From a bacterium UBP8_UBA817 (GTDB lineage: Bacteria; Margulisbacteria; Marinamargulisbacteria; CAMDBA01), in the NCBI GenBank assembly GCA_945888995.1, contig CAMDBA010000001.1:76796-140795 (forward strand): DNA of 64,000 bases. The letters run 5' to 3'. The notes under the pieces were generated by a model. The model saw nothing but the letters and a program-made list of their open reading frames with translations. It searched no databases and was not told the DNA's origin. Both the position numbers and the translations under genes were made by a program. Below are positions 55,920 through 64,000 of this stretch, piece after piece (positions within the stretch are counted from its first letter, which is position 1; every line of letters begins with the position of its first letter).

Positions 55920-58010
55920 ATGGTAGAAACAATCACAGGACCGGTTGCTGACAGAGAAATCTCTCTGGAAACCGGTAAAATGGCGAAACAAGCGAATGGA
56001 TCTGTTGTCGTTCGATGCGGCGATACCGTCCTTTTAGCTACCGCCACAATGGCGAAACACGCCAAGACCGACATCGACTTTTTCCCTCTCACTGTTGAAT
56101 ACTCCGAAAAAATGTATTCCGCCGGAAAAATTCCAGGTGGATTCTTCAAACGTGAAGCACGTCCGAGCATCGGCGCTACCTTGACATCCCGTCTTATTGA
56201 CCGGCCGATTCGTCCTTGTTTTCCGAAAGAAGTGAAAAACGAAGTTCAAGTCGTTGTGACCGTTCTTTCTTACGATCCGACTTTTTCTCCTGAATTTCTT
56301 GCGATTATCGCCGCCTCTTCCGCATTATCCGTTTCGGATATTCCGTTTAATGGTCCGATCGGAGCCGCTCTTGTCGCAGAAGTCGACGGGCAGCTCGTTG
56401 CGAACCCATCTGCCGAAGCACTAGACAGAAGCACCCTTCAAATCGTGGTGGCAGGATCGTATGACCACATTCTGATGGTCGAAGCCGGCGCCAGCGAAGT
56501 TTCCGAAGAAGTTATTATTCAAGCGATCAGCAAAGCCCACGCCGCTATCCGCGAATCGATTGTTCTTCAAAAAGAACTCGTCGCAAGAGCCGGACGTACC
56601 AAGAAGATTTTTGAACCCGAAGAAATCGATACCGACTTAGTAGCTGCCGTTAAAACTTTTCTCGGCAATAAAATCGAATCCAATCTTCAATCCGGTAATA
56701 AACAGGAAATCGAAGATTTCTTAACGCAATTGGAAGCCGATGCTCTAGCAGAATTGGTTAATGAAGAGGCGACTAATACGTCGAAAGTAAAAGCGTATTT
56801 CAGAAAAGAAAAAAAGAACCAAATCCGTCAAACCATTATCAACAAAAAAATCCGTCCAGACGGCCGCGCACTGGATGAAGTCCGGGCGATCAACAGCGAA
56901 GTCGGCCTACTACCTGCCACTCACGGATCAGCGCTCTTTACCCGCGGTGAAACACAGAGTCTCGGTATTATCACATTAGGAGATACCGACGACGAACAAA
57001 TCGAAGACGGCCTTAATGAAACTTCTAGAAAGCAATACTATTTCCACTACAACTTCCCGCCATATTCGGTAGGAGAAGTCGGATTCTTAGGCCGTACCGG
57101 ACGACGTGAATTAGGTCACGGCGCATTAGCGGAAAGAGCCTTAAAAGGCATTCTGCCGGACTATTCGGTTTTCCCTTATACCATTCGGATTGTTTCCGAA
57201 ATTTTAGAGTCTAACGGATCGTCTTCAATGGCGTCTGTTTGTTCAGGGGCGTTGGCCTTGATGGACGGCGGCGTTCCGATTAAAGCACCGGTTTCGGGTA
57301 TCGCAATGGGTCTTTTAATCGAAGACGGCGACTATGTTATTTTATCTGACATTCAGGGACTAGAAGATCACTATGGCGATATGGACTTTAAAGTCGCAGG
57401 AACCTCTGAAGGCGTCACCGCACTCCAGCTCGACATCAAAGTCGGCGGATTATCTGAAGAAATTCTACAAAAAGCCCTTTATCAGGCAAAACAAGGCCGG
57501 TCTCATATTCTGGGTAAAATGATCGAGGTTCTCAGCCAACCACGGGCTGAGCTTTCCGAGACCGCGCCGAAAATCGGGTTCATCCAAATTGATCCGACCA
57601 AAGTCGGCCTCGTCATCGGACCAGGTGGAAAAATGATCCGTAAAATTGAGGAAGAAACCAAGGCCACGATTATTATTACCGATGGCACGACAGGACAAGT
57701 CAGCATTTCTGCTAAAAGTCAGGAACACCTCGATAAAGCAAAACGCATGATTTATCTTCTAACCAAAGAAGTTGAAGCAGGTGAAGAATATGAAGCTAAA
57801 ATCACCCGAATCATGAACTTCGGCGCCTTTGCCGAGATTCTTCCGGGTAAAGAAGGTCTGCTTCATATCTCGACTCTTTCACGCTCAAGAATTAACAACG
57901 TTGAAGATGTTCTGACGACGGGTCAGATCTTGAACGTTCGTGTTCGCGAAGTTGATTCTCAGAATAGAATTAACCTTGAACCTGTGAATGTGGACGATTT
58001 ATCGAAATGA
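55920..58010 (+). CDS. pnp: Polyribonucleotide nucleotidyltransferase (PNPase)
   Basis: Phosphorolytic 3'-to-5' exoribonuclease. The 696 residues comprise two RNase PH domains (about 10-220 and 310-530, with FKREARPS and SSSMASVCSGALALMDGGVP), a KH domain (VGLVIGPGGKMIRKI near 562), and an S1 domain (about 622-690, AKITRIMNFGAFAEI). The length is standard. The stop overlaps the M16 peptidase start by four bases. No degradosome partner is adjacent. Confidence 0.97.
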   Translation: MVETITGPVADREISLETGKMAKQANGSVVVRCGDTVLLATATMAKHAKTDIDFFPLTVEYSEKMYSAGKIPGGFFKREARPSIGATLTSRLIDRPIRPCFPKEVKNEVQVVVTVLSYDPTFSPEFLAIIAASSALSVSDIPFNGPIGAALVAEVDGQLVANPSAEALDRSTLQIVVAGSYDHILMVEAGASEVSEEVIIQAISKAHAAIRESIVLQKELVARAGRTKKIFEPEEIDTDLVAAVKTFLGNKIESNLQSGNKQEIEDFLTQLEADALAELVNEEATNTSKVKAYFRKEKKNQIRQTIINKKIRPDGRALDEVRAINSEVGLLPATHGSALFTRGETQSLGIITLGDTDDEQIEDGLNETSRKQYYFHYNFPPYSVGEVGFLGRTGRRELGHGALAERALKGILPDYSVFPYTIRIVSEILESNGSSSMASVCSGALALMDGGVPIKAPVSGIAMGLLIEDGDYVILSDIQGLEDHYGDMDFKVAGTSEGVTALQLDIKVGGLSEEILQKALYQAKQGRSHILGKMIEVLSQPRAELSETAPKIGFIQIDPTKVGLVIGPGGKMIRKIEEETKATIIITDGTTGQVSISAKSQEHLDKAKRMIYLLTKEVEAGEEYEAKITRIMNFGAFAEILPGKEGLLHISTLSRSRINNVEDVLTTGQILNVRVREVDSQNRINLEPVNVDDLSK

Positions 58011-59302
58011 AAGACCTCACCTTAAAGAGCGGCTTCCGGTTATTGCTTCGGCATGATCCGGCTGCCACTTCGGTGAGTATGGGCGTATATGCCATGGTTT
58101 CCCTCTCCCAAGAGCCGGTAGAGCTCAATGGGATTGCCCACTTTCTGGAGCATATGTCTTTTAAAGGCACGCCCGGTAAATCGGCTAAAAAGATCGCGGA
58201 AATACTCGATAGTATGGGCGGTAGAATGAATGCCCATACGTCTAAAGAATATACCGCTTACTACATTACGGTTTTACCCGGTCATTTTAATAAAGGCTTT
58301 GATCTGCTGACGGATTTGTTTATCAACTCCACACTGACCGAAGAAGATATCCAAACAGAAAAGCAGGTTGTTCTAGAAGAAATCAATATGTATGAGGACA
58401 CGCCGGACGAGAATATCCACGATATTTTTGCGAACCTCATTTGGGACAAACACAAGCTCGGGCTCCCTATTATTGGCACAAAAGAGAGCTTGGATCGCAT
58501 TAACCAATCCAATTTACGGGACTTTAAAAACCATTATTTCAACCCTAAAAATCTGATTATTTCGATGGCGGGAAATCTACCTGCCGAAGGAAAACTCATC
58601 GAGAAGATTGAAAAAGCCTTTGATCTTCCAAAGGTCAATGTGACGAGTTTTGATGATCTGATCGAAATACCTAAGCCGTCTTCAGCGGTTAAATTTCAAC
58701 TTAAAAAAACCGAGCAAATTCATTTTTGCATCGGCGGGCAAGGGATTGCCCATGACCATCCTGATCATTTTAAATTGTCGGTTTTAAACACCATTCTAGG
58801 TGGAGCGATGAGCTCTCGGCTCTTTCAGAAAATCCGCGAGAAAAAAGGCTATGCCTACGCGGTGTATTCTTATCCATCTTTTTATAAAAATAGCGGTTTA
58901 TTTACGATTTACGGTGGCATTAATAAAAAGAAATTTCCTCAGACACTCAAAATTATTTCTCAAGAAATCAATTCTCTCAAAACCAAGCCGGTATCGCCTC
59001 ACGAACTGCAGAAAGCCAAAGACAATCTGAAGGGAAATCTTGCCCTCAGCCTCGAGCGCTCTTCCAGTTGGATGAGTTGGATTGCCCGATCTAAGATGTA
59101 TTACGGCCGGGTTTATCCGCTGGATGAAATGCTTACCAAAATTGATGAAGTAACCGCACAGGATGTACAGGCAATGGCAACAGAATTCTTTAACCCCGAC
59201 TGCATGGCCCTTGCCGCTATCGGACCTTTTGGTGCAGCACAATTTAAATACAACGGGCTGACACTTACCGACTATTTAGCCAAGCTCAATCTATCATTTT
59301 AG
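58007..59302 (+). CDS. M16 family zinc peptidase (PqqL/MPP-like)
   Basis: A 431-residue zinc metallopeptidase of the M16B type. The zinc motif is inverted, HFLEH at residues 45-49, with a downstream Glu expected in the QVVLEEINMYEDTP stretch near 125. The C-terminal half repeats the fold (about 225-425) with GGAMSSRLFQKIREKKGYAY near 265. There is no signal peptide, so it is cytoplasmic. The pnp-M16 pairing is widespread in bacteria, where the enzyme often trims small peptides; the substrate is unknown. Confidence 0.92.
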   Translation: MKDLTLKSGFRLLLRHDPAATSVSMGVYAMVSLSQEPVELNGIAHFLEHMSFKGTPGKSAKKIAEILDSMGGRMNAHTSKEYTAYYITVLPGHFNKGFDLLTDLFINSTLTEEDIQTEKQVVLEEINMYEDTPDENIHDIFANLIWDKHKLGLPIIGTKESLDRINQSNLRDFKNHYFNPKNLIISMAGNLPAEGKLIEKIEKAFDLPKVNVTSFDDLIEIPKPSSAVKFQLKKTEQIHFCIGGQGIAHDHPDHFKLSVLNTILGGAMSSRLFQKIREKKGYAYAVYSYPSFYKNSGLFTIYGGINKKKFPQTLKIISQEINSLKTKPVSPHELQKAKDNLKGNLALSLERSSSWMSWIARSKMYYGRVYPLDEMLTKIDEVTAQDVQAMATEFFNPDCMALAAIGPFGAAQFKYNGLTLTDYLAKLNLSF

Positions 59303-59303
59303 G

Positions 59304-60218
59304 ATGCAAGCAGTGACTAAAAACATGATGCGTGTCGTGGTTTATTTGAGCTTAATTGTCGGCATTTTGGGATATTTTAATACCAATGCAACGTCGGGAA
59401 CGTCCAGTCAGATGATGCCGTTAAGACAGCTTCTTGAAAAAAACATTTTGCCGATTAAAGCTAATGTCAGTGTGGCGTATACCGATATTTTTACCGGTGA
59501 AACACTTGTGATCAATGATACAAAACGCTTTAACCCTGCTAGTGTGATTAAAGTTCCGGTAATGATCGAGACGTACCGTCAAATCTCACAGGAACGCTTT
59601 AAATTCACGGATAAGCTGGTGTTGAAACCCGAATATAAGGTCTGGGGATCCGGACAGCTTTTTTATGCCAAACCAGGCACAGAATATACGATCAGGACAC
59701 TCATGGAAAACATGATTATTCACAGCGATAATACTGCGACTAAGATGTTGATTGACCTTGTCGGAATGGATAATATTAACCAGACAATGCGGTCTTTAGG
59801 CCTCACGGATACCGTGGTTAGAACTGACAATCTGATCAATGCCGAAGGGCTGAATTTTTCGAAACCGTCGGATATGAATAAACTGATGTACAAACTCTAC
59901 AAAGGTGAGATCGTCTCTAAACAAGCCAGTGATGACATGATCGGCATTATGCTCAGACAGCAACACCGCTGGGGCATTCCCCGGGTTCTGCCGCCCACGG
60001 TTCAAGTCGCCAACAAAACCGGCACTTTGACCGGCATTCGCAATGACAGCGGCATTATTTTGTATAAGAACGCTCCTTATATTCTGACTATTTTCACCCG
60101 GTCTGATTCTAACCAAATCGCTCAGAATTTTGTTAAAAAAGTCTCTTTGGATATCTATAAATGGAAAGAATCGAATAATGCAGTATCCCGGGAGAATACA
60201 GCCATGGTAAGTTATTAA
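59304..60218 (+). CDS. Class A beta-lactamase-family serine hydrolase
   Basis: An exported 304-residue protein with a hydrophobic start (MMRVVVYLSLIVGILGYF); the start may be residue 1, 8 or 9. It has the serine motif S80-V-I-K83, the SDN loop at 141-143 and KTG at 238-240. In the omega loop RTDNLIN (173-179) aligns with RTEPELN of class A enzymes, so Asp stands where the deacylating Glu166 should be, while the Asn is kept. It may therefore hydrolyse beta-lactams poorly and act as a peptidoglycan carboxypeptidase or binding protein. It follows the M16 peptidase by one base. Confidence 0.82.
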   Translation: MQAVTKNMMRVVVYLSLIVGILGYFNTNATSGTSSQMMPLRQLLEKNILPIKANVSVAYTDIFTGETLVINDTKRFNPASVIKVPVMIETYRQISQERFKFTDKLVLKPEYKVWGSGQLFYAKPGTEYTIRTLMENMIIHSDNTATKMLIDLVGMDNINQTMRSLGLTDTVVRTDNLINAEGLNFSKPSDMNKLMYKLYKGEIVSKQASDDMIGIMLRQQHRWGIPRVLPPTVQVANKTGTLTGIRNDSGIILYKNAPYILTIFTRSDSNQIAQNFVKKVSLDIYKWKESNNAVSRENTAMVSY

Positions 60219-60220
60219 CT

Positions 60221-60484
60221 ATGACAAGTTCTTTTATACCCGACGATTACGCCGAAGAGAAATCCGAAGAAGAATTCATTGACGATATGAAGACCAATAT
60301 CAAGGCAGCCTCTTTGCGCGCGGCTGTTAAGGTCAATAAATCGGCGTTAGCGTTTATGCTCAACCAAAAAAAATGGATTGCCCCTGAGCATGCCCAAGAA
60401 GCTGAAAAGTTCTTCGCCGAAAAAATTCCTAAAGTCCTGGCCGATGAATTGTCCGAATCCCTTAACTCGGTTTTAGGACTTTAA
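60221..60484 (+). CDS. Hypothetical small soluble protein
   Basis: An 87-residue protein with an acidic start (PDDYAEEKSEEEFIDDM) and mostly helical remainder (RAAVKVNKSALAFMLNQKKW, then HAQEAEKFFAEKIPKVLADEL). There is no signal peptide or known motif. Its ATG lies two bases after the stop of the beta-lactamase-like gene, so the two are probably translated together. I do not recognise a family. Confidence 0.6.
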   Translation: MTSSFIPDDYAEEKSEEEFIDDMKTNIKAASLRAAVKVNKSALAFMLNQKKWIAPEHAQEAEKFFAEKIPKVLADELSESLNSVLGL

Positions 60485-60514
60485 TTTCGGTCTTATGTTT
60501 CGCCCGGAAGTGGT

Positions 60515-60520
60515 ATATAA
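60515..60520 (+). promoter_or_regulatory. -10 element upstream of tRNA-Leu
   Basis: TATATAATCGG holds a perfect TATAAT about 22 bases before the tRNA-Leu 5' end. No -35 better than TTATGT is seen at 17 bases. Confidence 0.4.
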
Positions 60521-60541
60521 TCGGAAAGATTTTATAGATAA

Positions 60542-60628
60542 GCCGAAATGGCGGAATTGGTAGACGCGCTAGGTTCAGGGTCTAGTGAGAGCAATCTTGT
60601 GTGGGTTCAAGTCCCACTTTCGGCACCA
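60542..60628 (+). tRNA. tRNA-Leu (CAG)
   Basis: An 87-base class II tRNA. The acceptor GCCGAAA pairs with TTTCGGC and is followed by an encoded ACCA end. The D-arm is TGGCGGAATTGGTAGACGC, and the anticodon loop TTCAGGG (anticodon CAG) sits on stem CTAGG/TCTAG. A long variable arm and a T-arm with GTTCAAGTC complete it. A false protein start for the next gene lies inside it. Confidence 0.96.
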
Positions 60629-60645
60629 AAAGGATAATAGAGGAT

Positions 60646-61599
60646 ATGCCAAAAGCAGTCATTTTTTCTAAATACGCGCTCAGCGCCGTCAGCCTATTAG
60701 GCCTTATATTTATTACGGTTTCATGTGGAAAAGTCGCACAAGAAGTAGTCCCTACGAATCAAGATCCGAAGATATTTAACCTCAGCTATACGGTTTTTTC
60801 CCCAACAACCGAAAATATTCAGGCGTTGCTGGAAAGAACGCCTCCGCTCAACGTAGCAGGACTCTTTAGCACCCAAGATACCCGTCTTACCGTGCAAGTG
60901 TTGGGCATACGTAAGGACGGTAAACAAGAAGAACTCTCTTGGGGACGCGGCCTTTTGTCGTTTGATAAATGGGTCACAATGGCCGTCAGCGGCAACCAAA
61001 CCGTTAAAAAACCGGCCTTTAAAACCGAATCATATAACAAAAGCGGCGTCAAAGTTACCGCTCCGGATTATACCTGGACCAAGCTTGCCTTCGACAGTGA
61101 CCGCAATCTTTGGCGGATCGACAGTGTCAAACTCAAGCGGGCCTATCCGCTCTACCTCGTTAAAGTTGTAGCCAACAAGAATAAATATCTCTTTAAATTG
61201 GTTGAAGATACAGCCGTTTCCGGTAATCAGTCACTATCGTTAAATGAAATTACACCGTTTGATACTTTCCTTGCGTCTCTCTACTTGTCCGATGTCGCGG
61301 CGAATTCCGCACTCAGCGACACGACTCGGGTCAAAGATTTCGAGCGGGTTTTTGATTATACGTTCTTTACTGCGCTCAATCCGTCATTACCGGATAATAA
61401 GATTGAGAAATACGATGAGATCGATCCTCAATTTACACTGCAATCCACTTTAATGACCGAGCTTTTGAAGATCTATGCTCTGGCCCGTTCAGATAAAACC
61501 GAAGCCATTTCGTATGTTGAGAAAAGTAAGCTTAAAGAACTCTCTCCTGACGCCAAAAAAGTCCTTCAAAACAATATTAGATCGCTTAAATCGTCTTAG
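60646..61599 (+). CDS. Hypothetical lipoprotein
   Basis: A 317-residue protein from ATG 60646, preceded by TAATAGAGG; an earlier start falls within the tRNA and is rejected. The N-terminus has a lipoprotein signal: SLLGLIFITVSC, with the lipidated Cys near residue 27. The mature part mixes beta strands and a helical C-terminus (about 220-310), with repeated FDTF and YALARS-like helical patches. I recognise no family. It is convergent with holA with a one-base gap. Confidence 0.7.
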   Translation: MPKAVIFSKYALSAVSLLGLIFITVSCGKVAQEVVPTNQDPKIFNLSYTVFSPTTENIQALLERTPPLNVAGLFSTQDTRLTVQVLGIRKDGKQEELSWGRGLLSFDKWVTMAVSGNQTVKKPAFKTESYNKSGVKVTAPDYTWTKLAFDSDRNLWRIDSVKLKRAYPLYLVKVVANKNKYLFKLVEDTAVSGNQSLSLNEITPFDTFLASLYLSDVAANSALSDTTRVKDFERVFDYTFFTALNPSLPDNKIEKYDEIDPQFTLQSTLMTELLKIYALARSDKTEAISYVEKSKLKELSPDAKKVLQNNIRSLKSS

Positions 61600-61600
61600 A

Positions 61601-62575
61601 TTATGCGGCTACCCGTCCGCAAATGCGCAAAAGGGCGACCTCTAAGGCTAATTTTGATTGAAATCTGCCGGACTTGATGCCGACATCTTGGGCATTGAGC
61701 AGATATAAGGCTGACTTCAGATCTTCCAGCGTATATTTTTTACGAATGACCGTTGCAAGCTTCTCAATATAGTAGGGATTCTTTTTAAGAGTCTGTGCAA
61801 CTTGCGAGATTGCCATACGCTGAGATAGCAGCCATAAAATCTGGATGTATAAGCGCACGGTAGAGGCCAGAAGACCGAGAATTTTAATCGGCTCATCGCC
61901 ATGCTCAATCAAACTTAAATAGGCCGATAAAACGCCCTGTGCATCCCGTTGTTTAAATGCCTCCGTAAAGGCATAGGTCGTCGCACCGTTGCCCGCTGAA
62001 ATCGCCTGAACATCGGCTAGCGTGATTTCTCTTAGAAGCCCGATAAAGACCTTCAGTTTATCAATCTCAGCAGCTAAATGGCGCAAATTAGTACCCCCCA
62101 TTTCTTCAAGGGCACTTAGTGCAGGCATCGCAATGCGATAACCGGCGTTTTCGATCCGCTGGCGCATCCACGCCATGACTTTATCCTGCTCCCAGTCTTT
62201 AAATGACTTGTATTCCTGAAGTGTCGCTACTGTTTTGAGATAGCCGATTTGGCGGAGACGCTGATCCAGAGATTTTCCGGAGCAAAATAACACCAAGACG
62301 TGACCGCCGTCGATGGCAGCCTCACACACCTTCTGAAAGGCCTTAAAATCTGCGTCTGAGACTTTTCCGGACAATACATGCAGGTTTTTGCACAGAAGAA
62401 TCTTAGAGGGTGAGAAGAGGGTTACAGTAGCTACCTTTAGATAAAACTCATCCATCGAGGTGGCGTCATCTACCCACTCGGTGGTGTAATGCGCATATTG
62501 GCGGGTTAACTCGCGTACGGCTTCCTCTACTAAAAAGTCCTCTTCGCCAAAGATCAAATACAGGTGTGGGCTCAT
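61601..62575 (-). CDS. holA: DNA polymerase III delta subunit
   Basis: Opens the sliding clamp as part of the clamp loader. The 324 residues fit the HolA family: LYLIFGEEDFLVEEAVREL near the start, an AAA-like fold with VLVLFCSGKSLD in the middle, and a helical collar from about 210 (SLIEHGDEPIKILGLLASTVR, then KKNPYYIEKLATVIRKKYTLE). Sequence conservation in this family is low, but the pattern is clear. Confidence 0.9.
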   Translation of the reverse strand: MSPHLYLIFGEEDFLVEEAVRELTRQYAHYTTEWVDDATSMDEFYLKVATVTLFSPSKILLCKNLHVLSGKVSDADFKAFQKVCEAAIDGGHVLVLFCSGKSLDQRLRQIGYLKTVATLQEYKSFKDWEQDKVMAWMRQRIENAGYRIAMPALSALEEMGGTNLRHLAAEIDKLKVFIGLLREITLADVQAISAGNGATTYAFTEAFKQRDAQGVLSAYLSLIEHGDEPIKILGLLASTVRLYIQILWLLSQRMAISQVAQTLKKNPYYIEKLATVIRKKYTLEDLKSALYLLNAQDVGIKSGRFQSKLALEVALLRICGRVAA

Positions 62576-62630
62576 ACGAATTAATGCTTCTTTTTTTGCG
62601 GGGATGGTGTTATATTGTTTTCACAATTTT

Positions 62631-62706
62631 GGGCGGTTAGCTCAGCTGGTAGAGCACATGCCTTACAAGCATGGGGTCATAGGTTCGATCCCTATACCGC
62701 CCACCA
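62631..62706 (+). tRNA. tRNA-Val (TAC)
   Basis: Complete cloverleaf. The acceptor GGGCGGT pairs with ACCGCCC, and the A-CCA end is encoded. The D-arm is TAGCTCAGCTGGTAGAGC, the anticodon loop CTTACAA (anticodon TAC) sits on stem ATGC/GCAT, and the T-arm has GGTTCGATCC. An extended -10 (TGTTATATT) lies about 15 bases upstream. The next gene on the minus strand ends two bases after it. Confidence 0.96.
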
Positions 62707-62708
62707 AA

Positions 62709-63428
62709 TTATTTGCCTTCTTCTTTAAACTGCTGACGGTTCGAAAACAGAACCATTTCCAGCCAATAGTAGAAGATCGAATTTTTCTTTAGAAATTCTT
62801 GCACAGTCTGACCTTCGTCAAGGCTTAGCATTTCAAATTCTTGTTCCAAGAGTGACCTAAGCACTTCTTGTTCCTCACCAATGACCGGAGTCATCATAAG
62901 GGGCTCTAAGGTATACTGAGAATCGGAAATTGGGACGACCATCAGTCCTAATAATTCACCGATTTCGGAAAACTCACCCAATTCTTCGTCTAATACAACA
63001 TACCTCTGGCCATTAAAGAGGTCTTCAAGTTCGACTTCATGCTTATCTTCCGAAATATCCGTTACGGTAAAGAAACTGAAAGTCGCGTCATTCCAATTTG
63101 ATAAATAAGCCAATTCCAACGGGGTAAATTCTTCAGAAAGCGTCTCTAAGCAGTGTTGCCAGAAAAACAATCCGGATTTGAGTACGTAGGCATGCATAAT
63201 GGAGGATGCGAACTGGTTCTCGAAGTATTCTTCCAACTCATCATCGGAAATGAGCGCTTCCCATTGCGCTTCTTCGATAAAGGGGCAATCCCAGAAAATA
63301 TCATAGTAATCCTGAAGCTGAGGCTCAAATTCGACGGTAAATGCCGTATGCATTTTCTCATATAGCTCTTGCCGCAGCTCGAATAACTCAGTTGCAGATA
63401 AATTAGATAAAGAAGGTGTCTCTGCCAT
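62709..63428 (-). CDS. Hypothetical acidic protein
   Basis: A 239-residue, strongly acidic protein (many Asp/Glu, for example ISDDELEEYFEN and DEELGEFSEIGE), no signal peptide, and aromatic-rich patches (YDIFWDCPF, LFFWQHCLE). A central beta-rich stretch (VELEDLFNGQRYVVLDEEL) could be a small barrel. I recognise no family. It starts eight bases after the small zinc-ribbon-type gene upstream and probably shares its transcript. Confidence 0.6.
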   Translation of the reverse strand: MAETPSLSNLSATELFELRQELYEKMHTAFTVEFEPQLQDYYDIFWDCPFIEEAQWEALISDDELEEYFENQFASSIMHAYVLKSGLFFWQHCLETLSEEFTPLELAYLSNWNDATFSFFTVTDISEDKHEVELEDLFNGQRYVVLDEELGEFSEIGELLGLMVVPISDSQYTLEPLMMTPVIGEEQEVLRSLLEQEFEMLSLDEGQTVQEFLKKNSIFYYWLEMVLFSNRQQFKEEGK

Positions 63429-63436
63429 AAAAACTC

Positions 63437-63757
63437 CTATGCGATTTTCGCGTTGCAGGAGGTGCAGATTTTGCTGCCGTTCACGCCGGAAATCATTATA
63501 TGCTCGCAGTCATCATTCAGAATTTTATCGACGACTTCTTCGATCTGAATCGTGTACATATCGGTAATCATATAGAGATCTTTTAGGTCATCGAGCTTAA
63601 TTAATGTATTCTCTCTCAGACTGTTAATATCAAATTTTAAGTGATCTACAATGTTATAGAGCCGTTGGTAGAATAGCTCGACGATATCTTTACGGGCCTT
63701 CCCTTCGGCAGCTAACCTCCCGATGTCATCTTGAAGCATTGTTGTGGTCATTCCCAT
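63437..63757 (-). CDS. Hypothetical protein with C-terminal Cys pair
   Basis: About 106 residues from ATG 63757, chosen because a good promoter covers the longer start at 63808 and GAAAGGG lies before 63757. The chain is mainly helical and amphipathic (LFYQRLYNIVDHLKFDI, then LYMITDMYTIQIEEVVDKIL). It ends in a possible metal site: DCEH followed by KICTSCNAKIA. There is no membrane segment. The family is unknown. It pairs with the acidic-protein gene downstream. Confidence 0.55.
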   Translation of the reverse strand: MGMTTTMLQDDIGRLAAEGKARKDIVELFYQRLYNIVDHLKFDINSLRENTLIKLDDLKDLYMITDMYTIQIEEVVDKILNDDCEHIMISGVNGSKICTSCNAKIA

Positions 63758-63789
63758 GTGTTTCAGCCCTTTCATACAAGTTTCGCCTA

Positions 63790-63818
63790 TTATTACCACA
63801 TTTTTCAACTGGGTCCAA
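63790..63818 (-). promoter_or_regulatory. Promoter of the two small hypothetical genes
   Basis: On the minus strand TTGGAC (63813-63818) is spaced exactly 17 bases from TAATAA (63790-63795), which is preceded by TG one base away. The start would fall near 63783, inside the longer reading frame of the gene, which argues for a later start codon. Confidence 0.55.
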
Positions 63819-63870
63819 TCGGTTGTGGGTTTTAATTCTGATTCCGCTCTTCGAGGGAATCCGGATTTGG

Positions 63871-64000
63871 TTAGTTAAAAGGGTGGTGGTGAATGGGTTG
63901 GGGGAAGAGGGTGACGTAGCGGTTTAGGAATGTGAGAAATTTTTGGGGGTCGCCGGAGACCCAGTAGTCGATTTTGCCGGAGATGGGTGAGGCGGGGGTT
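63871..64000 (-). CDS. C-terminal fragment of a gene cut by the window edge
   Basis: A minus-strand frame enters from the right edge and ends at TAA 63871-63873. About 43 residues are visible, including KIDYWVSGDPQKFLTFLNRY and a His-rich end (FPQPIHHHPFN). The protein-like composition suggests a real C-terminus, but it is too little to name. It would be the gene upstream of the small hypothetical pair, in the same direction. Confidence 0.4.
   Translation of the reverse strand, partial: TPASPISGKIDYWVSGDPQKFLTFLNRYVTLFPQPIHHHPFN

Noticed and set aside
60601-60645. Upstream start of the lipoprotein gene
   Set aside because: It lies inside tRNA-Leu, and the signal sequence begins at ATG 60646.

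Overview
The window comes from a diderm (Gram-negative-type) bacterium. Outer-membrane biology is visible directly: lipid A genes lpxA and lpxB, a PorV-like barrel, a small barrel ending in an aromatic residue, a lipoprotein and periplasmic peptidoglycan enzymes. The housekeeping gene order is bacterial (tig-clpP-clpX, secD-secF, nusA-infB-rbfA-truB-ribF, rpsO-pnp). The mix of a PorV-like protein beside a large secreted protein with a FlgD-like C-terminal domain, RsbV/RsbW-type regulators, a type-2 TyrS and a monofunctional AroH chorismate mutase suggests an uncultured lineage such as Margulisbacteria/WOR-1 or a neighbour. That placement is a low-confidence guess from gene content, not a measurement.

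Layout. 1-3.4 kb: PorV-like barrel (cut by the window edge) and an 828-residue secreted adhesin-like protein. 3.4-8 kb: tyrS diverging from a class A penicillin-binding protein followed by trxB. 8-16.1 kb: minus-strand runs of tRNA-Gly-tig-clpP-clpX and rsbV-rsbW-(zinc-ribbon membrane protein)-hemW-tgt-hemolysin C. 16.2-18.6 kb: unknown protein, cysteine desulfurase and a small cysteine-containing protein. 18.6-25.6 kb: exported protein, a degenerate PlsY-like protein, lysC, a lytic transglycosylase, secF, secD, lysS. 25.7-28 kb: lpxB and an lpxA fused to a hotdog (FabZ-like) domain.

28.3-37.4 kb: a compact plus-strand island inside otherwise minus-strand DNA. It holds a 31-codon ORF, a urea-transporter/M23-peptidase fusion, an outer-membrane barrel, a TPR protein, a group III PLP decarboxylase of the Orn/Lys/Arg class, an ATP-grasp ligase and a C45-type Ntn hydrolase. 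This is the best candidate for an undescribed system: the enzymes could make an amine, join it to a carboxylate and later release or transfer it, next to envelope and transport proteins.

37.4-45.7 kb: one tightly overlapping minus-strand operon nusA-infB-rbfA-nrnA-truB-ribF-birA-aroH-tyrA. 45.8-48.5 kb: ftsK and a STAS protein. 48.6-55.3 kb: cysS, panB, cdaA, lysA, cimA, panD and def, all minus. 55.6-61.6 kb: plus-strand rpsO-pnp-M16 peptidase-beta-lactamase family, a small protein, tRNA-Leu and a lipoprotein. 61.6-64 kb: holA, tRNA-Val, two small unknown proteins and a gene running off the right edge. No IS element, CRISPR array, rRNA or prophage is visible.
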